A stretch of 64,000 nucleotides of DNA. Origin: Rhodococcus sp. OK519 (GTDB lineage: Bacteria > Actinomycetota > Actinomycetes > Mycobacteriales > Mycobacteriaceae). Position numbers and translations under genes: made by a program. The number at the start of each line of letters is the position of its first letter. The first letter of the stretch is position 1. Below, in pieces: positions 32,524 through 41,228 of this stretch. The stretch lies in NCBI RefSeq assembly GCF_003051005.1, contig NZ_QAOW01000007.1:1-64000 (forward strand), read 5' to 3'. The notes beneath the pieces were generated by a model. The model ran no database searches and was not told where the DNA came from. It worked only from the letters and a program-made list of their open reading frames with translations.

Positions 32524-35085
32524 GTGGCAGCTGATCGATCGGCGACCGTTGCCGGCGGACGACAACCGCGGGCGGACCGTTTCCTGCTGGACCGACCGCG
32601 CCTGTTCCAGCTGTTGTCGAAACCTGCGGCACTGACGGTGGTCCGGGGCCCCCGTGCGGCCGGCAAGTCCGCACTCCTGCGGACCTGGCTCCAGACGCAG
32701 CCCGACTTCACCGGGGTGGCGATCGACCACGACTCGCCGGTCGCGGGCACATCCCCGGACGACTACTGGCACACGCTGTCCCGGAGTATCGACGCGGTAC
32801 CCGATTCCGACGACCCGATCGTGGTGCTGCTCGACGACGTCGACCGACTCGGTGATCCCGCCGCGGAGTCCCACATCCTCGGACTCGTCGAGGGTGACCA
32901 CCGCCTGCACGTCGTCGTCACGACCCGCTCCACGGCCGTCTTCGACGACGCCACGATGCTCGACGTCGATGTCGACGTCCTCACGATCTCCCCCACCGAC
33001 CTGCTGTTCACACCCGCCGAGTCGCAGGCCGTGTTGCAGGCCCGTGGAATCGAGCTGGCACCGCACCTGCTCGAGACGGTGCAGACCGTCACCGGGGGCT
33101 TTCCTCCGCTCGTGCAGGCCGCCGTCGCGGTGGCGCGCCCGTTCGGCACGGACTACGAGGACAGTCGCGAGCTGGCCCGGCGGGCCCTCGAGCGGTCGAT
33201 CGACCGCTACGTGGAACGGACGATCCTGAGCGACCCGGACCTGGCCGGACTGAGGCAATTCATGCTGACGATCTCCGCGGCGCGGACCGTCTCCGACGAG
33301 GTCGCCACGGTACTCACCGACGACGACACCGCACCGCAACAGGTCCGCGCGCTCGAGTCCGCGGGCCTGCTGGTCCGGTCGATGTGGCCCAGGGACACCG
33401 AATGGCGCTTCCCTCAGCCGATCCGCGAATCCCTCATGCGCGACCTGCGCCTGGAGGCGCCGCAGGGACCGCTGTGCGCGTCGGCGGCCCTGGCCCGCTG
33501 GTTCCTCGAACGGGGTGACCTCGACCCCGCGCTCGCCCACGCCGTCGAGGGCCAGGACTGGGAGCTGACCGTCTCGATCCTCAAGTCCAACTGGGTGGAA
33601 CTCGTCTCGCGGCACTTCCGTCTGGTGCGCGAGTCGCTGCTTGCGCTCCCGGCGGAGGCCGCCGAGGGCGACCTCTCGATCAAGGCCGGCCGTGAGCTGT
33701 TCCTGCGATTCGGCGCAGACTCGGCGGGCTTCGCGGCCCCGACCGTCCCGTCGTACGACACCGATGTCGTGGAGACCGACGCGGCGGCGGTCACCGAGAC
33801 CCTCGCGGTGGGCACCGTGCAGTCACTGATCCTGCGGGTCGCAGGAGACTTCGAACGGGCCGACGAGATGACGACTCAACTCTCCGCCCTGGCGGATCGG
33901 GCACTCAAGGCACAACACGGCAAGGTCACCGAGTTCCTGCCACTGCTGCGACTGCAGTGGGGCATCACGCATCAACTGCGAGGCGATCTCACGCAGGCGT
34001 CCACCGAGTTGCGCCGTGCTCACCACGGCAACCGCCCGGCCGGGACCGACTTCGTCGCACGAAACGCGGCCGGCAATCTCGCACTCGGCTACGCCCTGAC
34101 GGGGGAACTGACCCACGCCGACTCCTGGCTCGAACGCGAACGTCGCTACGACGACGCAGGCTCGGGAATGTCGGCGATGGTCCGAGTCGGCGGCCTCATC
34201 GCGTCGGCACTGGTCGCCCTCGATCGGATGGACGTCACCTGCGCCGCGAAGGCCCTCTCGGAACTCGGCGACCTGCCCGACGACGAGGAATTGTGGGCGT
34301 TCGCCGCGCATGCGCACTGCCAGGCCGCCCTCGTGACGGGGAACGCGGAGCAGGGGCTGGACCGACTGCACCGCGCGACCGCGGTGTACGACAGGTGGTT
34401 CACCTCCGGATCGGTCGCCGCGCCGCTTCTCGCGGCGACCGAGGCGGATCTGTACTCGGCACTCGGCCGCGGCAACGACACGTGGACTGCACTCGAGAAG
34501 GCGCGGGGGCGCGGCCCGTGGACCGCGATCGCGCGGGCCCGGATGGACCTGTCGAGCGGCTACCCGGCGTCCACCCTCGCCGGCTGCGCCCGGCCGGTGG
34601 TCTCGAACTGCCCGTACCCGCGGATCCGGATGGAGTCGGCGCTACTGCAGTCCGTGGCGCATCTCGACATGTCGAATGCCGAACCGGCCGTAGCGCTGCT
34701 GAAGCGCGCCGTCGCACTCTTCGAACAGACGGGGTTGGTCCGCCCCTTCGCGTCGATGTCCGAGAATTGCATCGGCCGTCTCGTCGGGTTGGGGGTGGAC
34801 CTGCCCGCGGCGTGGCTGTCGGCGGTGCCCCCTGCCGGCCGGGAGGTGTTCCCCGAGCGGATCCGGATGGTCGGAATCAGCGACCGCGAGTCCGCGGTGC
34901 TCGAGGCGTTGGCGTCGACCCCGTCGGTGGCAGAGATCGCCGCGCAGTTGTACGTCTCGCAGAACACGGTCAAGACCCAGCTCCGCAGCCTCTACCGCAA
35001 GCTGGGCGTTCATTCGCGGGCCGACGCGCTGCTGACCGCGACCCGGCTGGGGCTGCTCACGAGCAGGCACGACTCCGACAGCTGA
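32524..35085 (+). CDS. Large LuxR-family ATPase regulator (MalT/LAL-like)
   Basis: An 853-residue regulator. A P-loop NTPase lies at the N-terminus with Walker A GPRAAGKS (about 42-49) and Walker B PIVVLLDDVDRL (about 96-107). A long helical, TPR-like middle (about 350-770) follows, then a C-terminal LuxR helix-turn-helix with EIAAQLYVSQNTVKTQLRSL. This is the STAND/LAL plan in which inducer binding to the helical part drives ATP-dependent oligomerisation and activation. GTG at 32524 has GGGGAG eight bases upstream; GTG at 32515 is an alternative. The target is unknown; the next gene downstream is a pirin with its own dyad. Confidence 0.88.
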   Translation: MAADRSATVAGGRQPRADRFLLDRPRLFQLLSKPAALTVVRGPRAAGKSALLRTWLQTQPDFTGVAIDHDSPVAGTSPDDYWHTLSRSIDAVPDSDDPIVVLLDDVDRLGDPAAESHILGLVEGDHRLHVVVTTRSTAVFDDATMLDVDVDVLTISPTDLLFTPAESQAVLQARGIELAPHLLETVQTVTGGFPPLVQAAVAVARPFGTDYEDSRELARRALERSIDRYVERTILSDPDLAGLRQFMLTISAARTVSDEVATVLTDDDTAPQQVRALESAGLLVRSMWPRDTEWRFPQPIRESLMRDLRLEAPQGPLCASAALARWFLERGDLDPALAHAVEGQDWELTVSILKSNWVELVSRHFRLVRESLLALPAEAAEGDLSIKAGRELFLRFGADSAGFAAPTVPSYDTDVVETDAAAVTETLAVGTVQSLILRVAGDFERADEMTTQLSALADRALKAQHGKVTEFLPLLRLQWGITHQLRGDLTQASTELRRAHHGNRPAGTDFVARNAAGNLALGYALTGELTHADSWLERERRYDDAGSGMSAMVRVGGLIASALVALDRMDVTCAAKALSELGDLPDDEELWAFAAHAHCQAALVTGNAEQGLDRLHRATAVYDRWFTSGSVAAPLLAATEADLYSALGRGNDTWTALEKARGRGPWTAIARARMDLSSGYPASTLAGCARPVVSNCPYPRIRMESALLQSVAHLDMSNAEPAVALLKRAVALFEQTGLVRPFASMSENCIGRLVGLGVDLPAAWLSAVPPAGREVFPERIRMVGISDRESAVLEALASTPSVAEIAAQLYVSQNTVKTQLRSLYRKLGVHSRADALLTATRLGLLTSRHDSDS

Positions 35086-35143
35086 CCTGGGACGCGATCG
35101 GGCGGGAATACATGGATTCGCAGGGTGTTGAGCTACGGTGAAC

Positions 35144-35161
35144 TAGTTGAAACATCAACTA
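35144..35161 (+). promoter_or_regulatory. MarR-like dyad before the first pirin gene
   Basis: TAGTTGA (35144-35150) and TCAACTA (35155-35161) form a perfect 7-base inverted repeat around AACA, 20 bases before the pirin start codon. Size and spacing suit a MarR or HxlR dimer. The regulator is not identified; the OhrR-like MarR at 8739-9224 is one candidate to test. Confidence 0.6.
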
Positions 35162-35181
35162 ACCGCTCGGAGGAGATCAGA

Positions 35182-36147
35182 ATGCCCGCCGTGACCGTCG
35201 ACAACATCCTCGCGCTGCCGCGTATCGAAGCCGTGGATCCGACCGCCGTCGACCGCCCGGTCCTGGGTGTCGTCACCGCACCCGTCGGATACGAGGGCGA
35301 GGGTTTCCCCGTCCGCCGCGCGTTCGCCGGGATCGACATGACGCGCCTGGACCCGTTCATCCACATGGACCAGATGGGCGAGGTGAACTACGCACCCGGC
35401 GAGCCCAAGGGCACCCCGTGGCACCCGCACCGCGGATTCGAAACCGTCACCTACATGATCGACGGGATCATGGAGCACCAGGACTCCAACGGCGGCGGCG
35501 GCACGATCGGCGGCGGCGACACGCAGTGGATGACGGCCGGTGGCGGCATCCTCCACATCGAGACCCCGCCCGAGCATCTCGTCATGAGCGGCGGCCTGTT
35601 CCACGGCGTCCAGTTGTGGGTCAACCTGCCCAAGAGCAACAAGATGGCCGCGCCGCGCTACCAGGACATCACCGGCAGCAAGGTCGCACTCGCGTCGAGC
35701 GCCGACGGCGGTGCCCTCGTCCGCGTCATCGCCGGTGAGATCGCCGGGCAGCAGGGGCCAGGGTCGACATACACGCCGATCGCGCTGTCCCACACGACCG
35801 TCGCACAGGGTGCGAGTGTGACCCTGCCGTGGAACCGCGACTTCAACGCCCTCGTCTACGTCCTCGCCGGGGACGGCTTCGTCGGCGCCGAGCGTCGGCC
35901 GATCTCGTCGGGCCAGACGGCGGTCTTCGGCCGCGGCGACTCGATCACGATCACGGCCGCCGACACCCAGGACTCGCGCACCGAATCGCTCGAGGTGTTC
36001 GTCCTCGGCGGTCAGCCCATCCGCGAACCCGTCGCGATGGCCGGACCGTTCGTCATGAACACCAAGGCCGAGGTCCTGCAGGCGTTCGAGGATTTCGAAG
36101 CCGGGCGACTGGGTTCCATCCCGGCAGCCCACGAAACCCTCAACTGA
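35182..36147 (+). CDS. Pirin-family protein (copy 1)
   Basis: A 321-residue bicupin. The iron ligands of the N-terminal cupin are visible as WHPHRGFETVTY (His81, His83), EHQDS (His99) and HIETPPEH with the Glu. Pirins of this kind show quercetinase-like dioxygenase activity or act as redox-linked cofactors; the natural substrate is generally unknown. ATG at 35182 has AGGAG upstream. A MarR-like dyad precedes it and a large hairpin follows its stop, so it is probably transcribed alone. A shorter pirin with different sequence follows at 36354-37118. Confidence 0.9.
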   Translation: MPAVTVDNILALPRIEAVDPTAVDRPVLGVVTAPVGYEGEGFPVRRAFAGIDMTRLDPFIHMDQMGEVNYAPGEPKGTPWHPHRGFETVTYMIDGIMEHQDSNGGGGTIGGGDTQWMTAGGGILHIETPPEHLVMSGGLFHGVQLWVNLPKSNKMAAPRYQDITGSKVALASSADGGALVRVIAGEIAGQQGPGSTYTPIALSHTTVAQGASVTLPWNRDFNALVYVLAGDGFVGAERRPISSGQTAVFGRGDSITITAADTQDSRTESLEVFVLGGQPIREPVAMAGPFVMNTKAEVLQAFEDFEAGRLGSIPAAHETLN

Positions 36148-36163
36148 ATACCTTTGCCGGACA

Positions 36164-36204
36164 GGCGATCACATCGGTCGAACGACCGACCGACTGTGAT
36201 CGCC
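36164..36204 (+). terminator. Long bulged hairpin after the first pirin gene
   Basis: The outer 10-bp arms (36164-36173 and 36195-36204) and an inner 7-bp stem (36174-36180 with 36183-36189, AA loop) are perfect; five unpaired bases (36190-36194) bulge on one side. It starts 17 bases after the stop. It is probably a terminator, without a T-run. Confidence 0.7.
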
Positions 36205-36353
36205 CCGGCGTCCGACACTCGTCCGTGAACAGTCCGAGACCGAACCGACACCACGGATTCGGCGCCGACGGGTCCCACTTCGTACCCTGGTGACTCGACA
36301 GCGCGAACGCCGTGGCGCAAACTCTGACCGCGTCTGTCAGCGAGGAGGACCGC

Positions 36354-37118
36354 ATGCCAGCTCTCACCACCCCCCACGTCGACGTCCACCGCTCGGGTGA
36401 TCGCCTCAAGACCCGGATCCCGTGGCTGGACTCCAAGCATTCCTTCTCGTTCGGCCAGCACTACGACCCCGACAACACCCACCACGGCCTGCTGCTGGTG
36501 AACAACGACGACATCGTCCAGCCGGGCCAGGGTTTCGACACCCATCCGCACAAGGACATGGAGATCGTCACGTGGGTGCTGCGGGGATCGCTGGTGCACC
36601 AGGACTCGATCGGGCACTCGGGTGTCATCTATCCGGGCCTCGCCCAACGGATGAGCGCGGGCACCGGCATCCTGCACTCGGAGAAGAACGACTCGTGGAA
36701 GCTGCGGGGCGACGAACACGAGGAGCCGGTTCACTTCGTCCAGATGTGGGTGGTGCCGGACGAGCCTGGCATCACTCCCGGTTACGAGCAGCTCGAGATC
36801 GACGCCGAACTCCTCGCCGGCGGGCTGGTTCCGGTCGCGTCGGGCATGGCGCAGCACCGCGATCACGCGGCCATCCGCATCAAGAACAAGTACGCGTCGC
36901 TGCACGCCGCGCGCGTGCAGCCGGGCACGTCGGTCCGTCTCCCCGAGGCGCCGTTCGTGCACGTGTTCGTCGCGCAGGGCACGGCGGAGATGGAGGGCGT
37001 CGGCATTCTGTACGAGGGGGATGCCGTCCGGCTGAGCGCCTCGGGCGGGCAGGCCGTCACCTCCGAGACCGGTGCCGAGATCCTCGTCTGGGAGATGCAC
37101 GCCCGTCTCGGCGGGTGA
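36354..37118 (+). CDS. Pirin-family protein (copy 2, YhaK/Rv0181c-like)
   Basis: A 254-residue pirin in which the cupin ligands are THPHKDMEIVTWVL (His64, His66), LVHQDS (His82) and ILHSEKND (Glu110). Length and wording resemble the YhaK type and M. tuberculosis Rv0181c, which there lies next to sigG. An excellent AGGAGG stands seven bases before ATG 36354. It is followed after 45 bases by the first double-hotdog gene on the same strand. It is probably a redox-responsive cytoplasmic protein; the substrate is unknown. Confidence 0.9.
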   Translation: MPALTTPHVDVHRSGDRLKTRIPWLDSKHSFSFGQHYDPDNTHHGLLLVNNDDIVQPGQGFDTHPHKDMEIVTWVLRGSLVHQDSIGHSGVIYPGLAQRMSAGTGILHSEKNDSWKLRGDEHEEPVHFVQMWVVPDEPGITPGYEQLEIDAELLAGGLVPVASGMAQHRDHAAIRIKNKYASLHAARVQPGTSVRLPEAPFVHVFVAQGTAEMEGVGILYEGDAVRLSASGGQAVTSETGAEILVWEMHARLGG

Positions 37119-37163
37119 GATCCGCGCCGCGGAGGATCGCCTCGGCCTGCTAGCCAGGACGGT

Positions 37164-38075
37164 ATGACTTCGGTATCGGTCGCGCCCCGCGGCATCGACC
37201 CGCTCAACATCGTGATGGGTGTGCGCACCCTCGCGATGAATGCGGCGGGTGCCCGCTTCGAACAGTCCGTCGGCCCGCGGTTTCACGACCACCGCGGGCT
37301 GACGACGCTCGGTTCCGTCGGCGTCGTCGCCGACGACGCGGTCGCCGGGGCGTTCTATGCGGGCGTGCCGACGGGCAGTCGCACTGTGGTCTCACAACTC
37401 GTCGTGACCGCCGCCGCGCCGCTGCCCCGAACCGGTCTCGTCACCGCGTCGGCGTCGATGACGCACCTCGATCTCGCTGCGGGCACCGGCGTCACGAGCG
37501 GTGAGGTCCATGATCCGGACGGTGGGATCGCCGCACTTCTACGGGCCCGGAGCTTCGTCGTCACCCGGGCGTCTCAGGCCGAACTGCACTACGGACCGGC
37601 CGCGGATCTGGCTGTCCCGGAGCCCGAGACGACCACGCCACACGACGAACTCGCGGCGCTTCCGGGTCTGGCGATCGTCGAGGCGATCGCGGCCGGGACC
37701 GTGCGGCGCGGACCGCTCGCCGGGCTGGTGGACCTGAGCGTCGACGCGGCGGCCCGGGGTGCAGTCACCGCGCTGATGACGCCGCAGACATGGATGAGCA
37801 ACGAGATCGGCACCGTGCAGGGCGGCGTCCTGCTGTCGGTCGCCGACCTCGCCGCCGGACTCGTCGCGCAGACCCTCACCGAACCGGGTGGCTCGTTCCA
37901 CACCCTCGACGCGCACCTCGACCTCGTCCGCTCGCCCGCCGTCGACGGGCCACCGATCGTGGTGGAGGCCGAGGTCGTACGGGCCGGACGCCGCCTCGCT
38001 CTGATCGAGACGCGTCTGTCGAGCGCGGACGGTGGACTGCTCGTGTCCGCACGGGCCAGCGTGCAACTGGGATAG
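37164..38075 (+). CDS. Double-hotdog PaaI-type thioesterase (copy 1)
   Basis: A 303-residue protein with two hotdog domains. The second (about 180-303) is the better conserved, with MSNEIGTVQGGVLLSVADLA, where the Asn/Gly-Gly and Asp residues of PaaI-type thioesterases sit, and then DLVRSPAVDG. The first domain has the divergent GPRFHDHRGLTTLGSVGVV segment. Such doubled forms hydrolyse acyl-CoAs or serve as acyl carriers' thioesterases. A paralogue with the same plan begins 39 bases downstream, so the two arose by tandem duplication and may form a heteromer. Confidence 0.82.
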   Translation: MTSVSVAPRGIDPLNIVMGVRTLAMNAAGARFEQSVGPRFHDHRGLTTLGSVGVVADDAVAGAFYAGVPTGSRTVVSQLVVTAAAPLPRTGLVTASASMTHLDLAAGTGVTSGEVHDPDGGIAALLRARSFVVTRASQAELHYGPAADLAVPEPETTTPHDELAALPGLAIVEAIAAGTVRRGPLAGLVDLSVDAAARGAVTALMTPQTWMSNEIGTVQGGVLLSVADLAAGLVAQTLTEPGGSFHTLDAHLDLVRSPAVDGPPIVVEAEVVRAGRRLALIETRLSSADGGLLVSARASVQLG

Positions 38076-38114
38076 CGGTTCGTTGGCCGCGGGCGGTGGT
38101 GGTACACAGGTCGG

Positions 38115-39047
38115 ATGACCGCGACAGCCTCGGACGCCCAGGCCCCCAGCTCTGCACCCGAGCGACTCGACCGTCTCAATCTGCTGATGGGGGTGGAGGC
38201 CCGGGAGGTGCGCCCCGGACACCTCGTGCTCGCGCAGGAGGTCGGCCCCCGATTCCACGACCATCGCGGACACACGATCCTCGGCTCCGTCGGCGTGCTC
38301 GCGGACGCCTGCCCCGGCGGTTCGCTGGGTAACTCGATCCCTGCCGGCGTCGGCATGGTGCTGTCGCAGATGTCGGCGACGCTGGCCGCGCCGATGCCGG
38401 CCCACGGCGTCGTCGTCTCGACCGGCGACGCCACCTACCTCGACATCGACGCCGGGATGGGTCTTGCGTCCGGCGCGATGCAGGACGGTGACGGCCACAC
38501 GGTCGCTGTCCTACAGTCGCGCGGTGTCCTGGTCACACGACCGCGCGCCAACGCCGACACCGTGCTGAGTGGCCAGCGCCTGCCCGTACCGGCGTCCGAG
38601 TCGGGCGCGGCCCCCGACGAACTGGCCGGACGCGCAGGTCTCGACATCGTCGACGGCCTCGCATCCGAGCAGATCGCCCGCGGCCCGCTCGCCGGGATGC
38701 TCGACCTGCGCCTGGTGGACGTCGAACGCGGTTCGCTGACCGCGACGTTCGCGCCGCGGGACTGGATGAGCAACCCGCTCGGCTCGATCCAGGGCGGCAT
38801 CCTGATCACGGCAGCCGACCTCGTGAACGGCCTCGTCGCACAGACGCTCACCGCCGTCGACCAGCAGTACCGGATCCTGGACCTGCGCATCGACTTCGTC
38901 CGCTCCCCCGCCACTGACGGCCCCGACATCCGCGCCGAGGCCGAGGTGGTCCGCGCCGGACGCCGCGTCGCGCTCATCGAATCGAGTCTGTTCGACAACT
39001 CCGGGCAGGTCCTCGTCCGGGCGGCCGCGAGCGCGCAGTTGCTCTGA
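38115..39047 (+). CDS. Double-hotdog PaaI-type thioesterase (copy 2)
   Basis: A 310-residue paralogue of the preceding protein, with the same GPRFHDHRGHTILGSVGVLA opening and the same catalytic-looking MSNPLGSIQGGILITAADLV in the second domain. The pair shares the ending PxIxAEAEVVRAGRR. It is followed after 11 bases by the first intradiol dioxygenase-like lipoprotein gene, so the genes from 37164 to 39919 may be one transcript. The substrate is unknown; aromatic CoA esters would fit the dioxygenase neighbours, but this is inference. Confidence 0.82.
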   Translation: MTATASDAQAPSSAPERLDRLNLLMGVEAREVRPGHLVLAQEVGPRFHDHRGHTILGSVGVLADACPGGSLGNSIPAGVGMVLSQMSATLAAPMPAHGVVVSTGDATYLDIDAGMGLASGAMQDGDGHTVAVLQSRGVLVTRPRANADTVLSGQRLPVPASESGAAPDELAGRAGLDIVDGLASEQIARGPLAGMLDLRLVDVERGSLTATFAPRDWMSNPLGSIQGGILITAADLVNGLVAQTLTAVDQQYRILDLRIDFVRSPATDGPDIRAEAEVVRAGRRVALIESSLFDNSGQVLVRAAASAQLL

Positions 39048-39058
39048 GAAGAGACAGC

Positions 39059-39919
39059 ATGAATCGCGACGTGGAACTGAGCCGGCTGCGCATCAGCAGA
39101 CGTCGGGCGCTGGCGCTGGGTGGCACCGTCAGCCTGAGTGCTCTGCTCGCGGCATGCGGCGGTAACCCCGACACCACCGCGACCACCACGGTGCCCACGA
39201 CCGCGGTCCCGAGCGACATCGATCCGCGACTGCTCGCACTGCTCGACGGGGCTCCGCGCTGCGTGATGGCGGTCGAGGAGACGCAGGGCCCGTACTGGTT
39301 CGACGTCGACTCGATCCGGCGCGACATCCGCGAGGACCGGCCGGGACTCGAGGTGGCCCTGGCGCTGCGCGTGCAGGACGTGCGGAACTGCAGCCCTGAC
39401 GGCGCCGTACCCGGCATCGCGAACGCGGTCGTCGAGATCTGGCACTGCGACGCGGGCGGTGTGTACTCCGGCTACGAGGCCGACTCGGTCGCGGCGAACA
39501 GCGGAGCGCCGTCCACCGGCAGCCCCTCGTCGATCATCACGATGTCCGACGGCTCGTACAGCCTCGACGACGGCCAGATCCCCACCACCGACGACGGCAC
39601 CTACCTGCGCGGCGCCCAGACCACCGACGCCAACGGCATTGCCCAGTTCACGACGATCTTCCCCGGCTGGTATACCGGCCGCACCGTGCACATCCATCTC
39701 AAGGTGCACATCGATCGCCGGACCGTGCTCACCACGCAGTTGTACGTCGACGACACGCTCAGCGACGACGTCTTCGCGACCGTCTCCCCCTACACCGCCC
39801 ATCCCGGCCGCGACACCCGCAACGACAGCGACGTCATCTTCCACGACACCGGACTGCTGGCGACCGCGCGGGAACCGGGCCGGATCCTGGCCGCGATCAA
39901 TCTGACCATCGACGCCTGA
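39059..39919 (+). CDS. Exported intradiol dioxygenase-like lipoprotein (copy 1)
   Basis: A 286-residue protein. The N-terminus has a twin-arginine-like SRRRALALGG (13-22) and a lipobox LLAAC with Cys33, so it is probably folded in the cytoplasm, exported by Tat and lipid-anchored outside. The remainder has the intradiol ring-cleavage fold: GPYWFD with one Tyr ligand, then FPGWYTGRTVHIHLKVH with the second Tyr and two His iron ligands. All four ligands are therefore present. Secreted members of this group are poorly studied; catechol-like substrates outside the membrane are a possibility. Its gene follows the hotdog gene by 11 bases. Confidence 0.86.
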   Translation: MNRDVELSRLRISRRRALALGGTVSLSALLAACGGNPDTTATTTVPTTAVPSDIDPRLLALLDGAPRCVMAVEETQGPYWFDVDSIRRDIREDRPGLEVALALRVQDVRNCSPDGAVPGIANAVVEIWHCDAGGVYSGYEADSVAANSGAPSTGSPSSIITMSDGSYSLDDGQIPTTDDGTYLRGAQTTDANGIAQFTTIFPGWYTGRTVHIHLKVHIDRRTVLTTQLYVDDTLSDDVFATVSPYTAHPGRDTRNDSDVIFHDTGLLATAREPGRILAAINLTIDA

Positions 39920-40018
39920 CTTCCGGTTCACAGGTAACTCCCAGCCGACGTCCAGGTCCGCGCCAGTTCGCTCGCCCACGATGGTTCTCGAATCACTTGC
40001 TGCGAGGAAGGATGTCGC

Positions 40019-41020
40019 GTGAACAAAGACGTAGAGCTGAGCCGGCTGCGGATCAGCCGACGGCGGGCGCTCGCGCTCGGCGGAACCGTCAGCCTGACCG
40101 GACTGCTCGCGGCGTGCAGCGGTGGCGGTAGTTCTTCGACGGCGACCACCACGCCGACAATCACATCGGCGGCGGCCGCCTCCTCGGCAGGCGCGGCCGG
40201 GACCGTCGACGAGCAGTTGCTCGCCCTGCTCGACCAGGCGCCACGGTGCGTCATGGCCGTCGAGGAGACGCAGGGGCCGTACTGGTTCGACGTCGACTCC
40301 ATCCGCAGCGACATCCGCGAGGACCGGCCGGGTCTCGAACTGAATCTGGCCATGCGCGTGCAGGATCTGACGAACTGCAGCGCCGACGGCAGCGCGGGCG
40401 CCGTCGCGAACGCGGTCGTCGAGATCTGGCACTGCGACGCGGGCGGCGTGTACTCGGGCTTCGAGTCCGGCTCCGCCGCCGCCAACCAAGGCGGCGGCAT
40501 GGGCGGTCAGCCGCCGCAGGGCGGGATGGGTCAGCCGCCGCAGGGCGGGATGGGCGGTCCTCCGCCCGGCGGCACGCCTCCCGAGGGCGGCATGGGTGGT
40601 CCCGGCGGCGGGGCTCCCGGCGGGATGGGCGGCTCGGGTGAGACGTCGGACGGCTCGTACAGCGTCGGCGACCAGGAGGCGACCACTACCGACGACGGCA
40701 CCTACCTGCGCGGCGCCCAGACCACCGACGCCAACGGCATCGTGCGGTTCACGACGATCTTCCCCGGCTGGTACACCGGCCGCACCGTGCACATCCACCT
40801 CAAGGTGCACGTCGACAAGAAGACCGTCCTCACCACGCAGTTGTTCTTCGACGATGCCCTGAGCGACGAGATCTTCTCCACCGTCTCGCCGTACTCCGAC
40901 CACACCGGCCGAGACACCCGCAACGACAACGACAACATCTTCGACGCGACCGGCCTCATGGTGACGTCGCGGCAGTCGGACCGCATGCTGGCCGCGATCA
41001 ACCTCGGCATCGACGCCTGA
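40019..41020 (+). CDS. Exported intradiol dioxygenase-like lipoprotein (copy 2) with Gly/Pro-rich insert
   Basis: A 333-residue paralogue of the previous protein with the same Tat-like start, lipobox Cys33, GPYWFD and GWYTGRTVHIHLKVH ligands. It differs by a low-complexity insert of about 50 residues (about 158-207) built from GGM, QPPQ and PPGG units, encoded by imperfect DNA repeats at 40490-40640. The insert replaces a short Ser/Thr linker of copy 1 and lies between the two halves of the iron site, so it should form a flexible surface loop. GTG at 40019 has AGGAAGGA upstream. No other gene lies in the 99 bases before it. Confidence 0.87.
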   Translation: MNKDVELSRLRISRRRALALGGTVSLTGLLAACSGGGSSSTATTTPTITSAAAASSAGAAGTVDEQLLALLDQAPRCVMAVEETQGPYWFDVDSIRSDIREDRPGLELNLAMRVQDLTNCSADGSAGAVANAVVEIWHCDAGGVYSGFESGSAAANQGGGMGGQPPQGGMGQPPQGGMGGPPPGGTPPEGGMGGPGGGAPGGMGGSGETSDGSYSVGDQEATTTDDGTYLRGAQTTDANGIVRFTTIFPGWYTGRTVHIHLKVHVDKKTVLTTQLFFDDALSDEIFSTVSPYSDHTGRDTRNDNDNIFDATGLMVTSRQSDRMLAAINLGIDA

Positions 41021-41027
41021 CGCCTGA

Positions 41028-41228
41028 CTCCTGCTGATCCTGAAGGATTTCCGACGCCTGGCGGACGGCTGGGCGTGGCACCGCGACGTCGAACGGTTCA
41101 ATCGCGACACGGAACGGCAGAACGTCAACGCGGGCTGGCACGTCCTCCGATTCACGTGGCACCACCTGCGCAACGATCCCGAGAGCGTGCTCACGCAGAT
41201 CCGTCAGGCACTCGCGCGCCGATCTTGA
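41028..41228 (+). pseudogene. Truncated DUF559-like nuclease remnant
   Basis: The frame from 41028 to the TGA at 41226-41228 has no credible start but encodes DGWAWHRDVERFNRDTERQN and then AGWHVLRFTWHHL, followed by a typical C-terminal helix. This is the end of the DUF559 (Vsr/REase-like) domain found in actinobacterial proteins. The N-terminal part with the remaining catalytic residues is missing. Copies of a short dyad flank it on both sides, which suggests an excised or decayed element. Confidence 0.7.

Noticed and set aside
38435-41194. A very long minus-strand open frame (over 900 codons) across the hotdog and dioxygenase genes
   Set aside because: It is antisense to three well-supported genes, has Arg/Val/Gly-rich low-complexity translation and arises from the strong third-position G+C bias.
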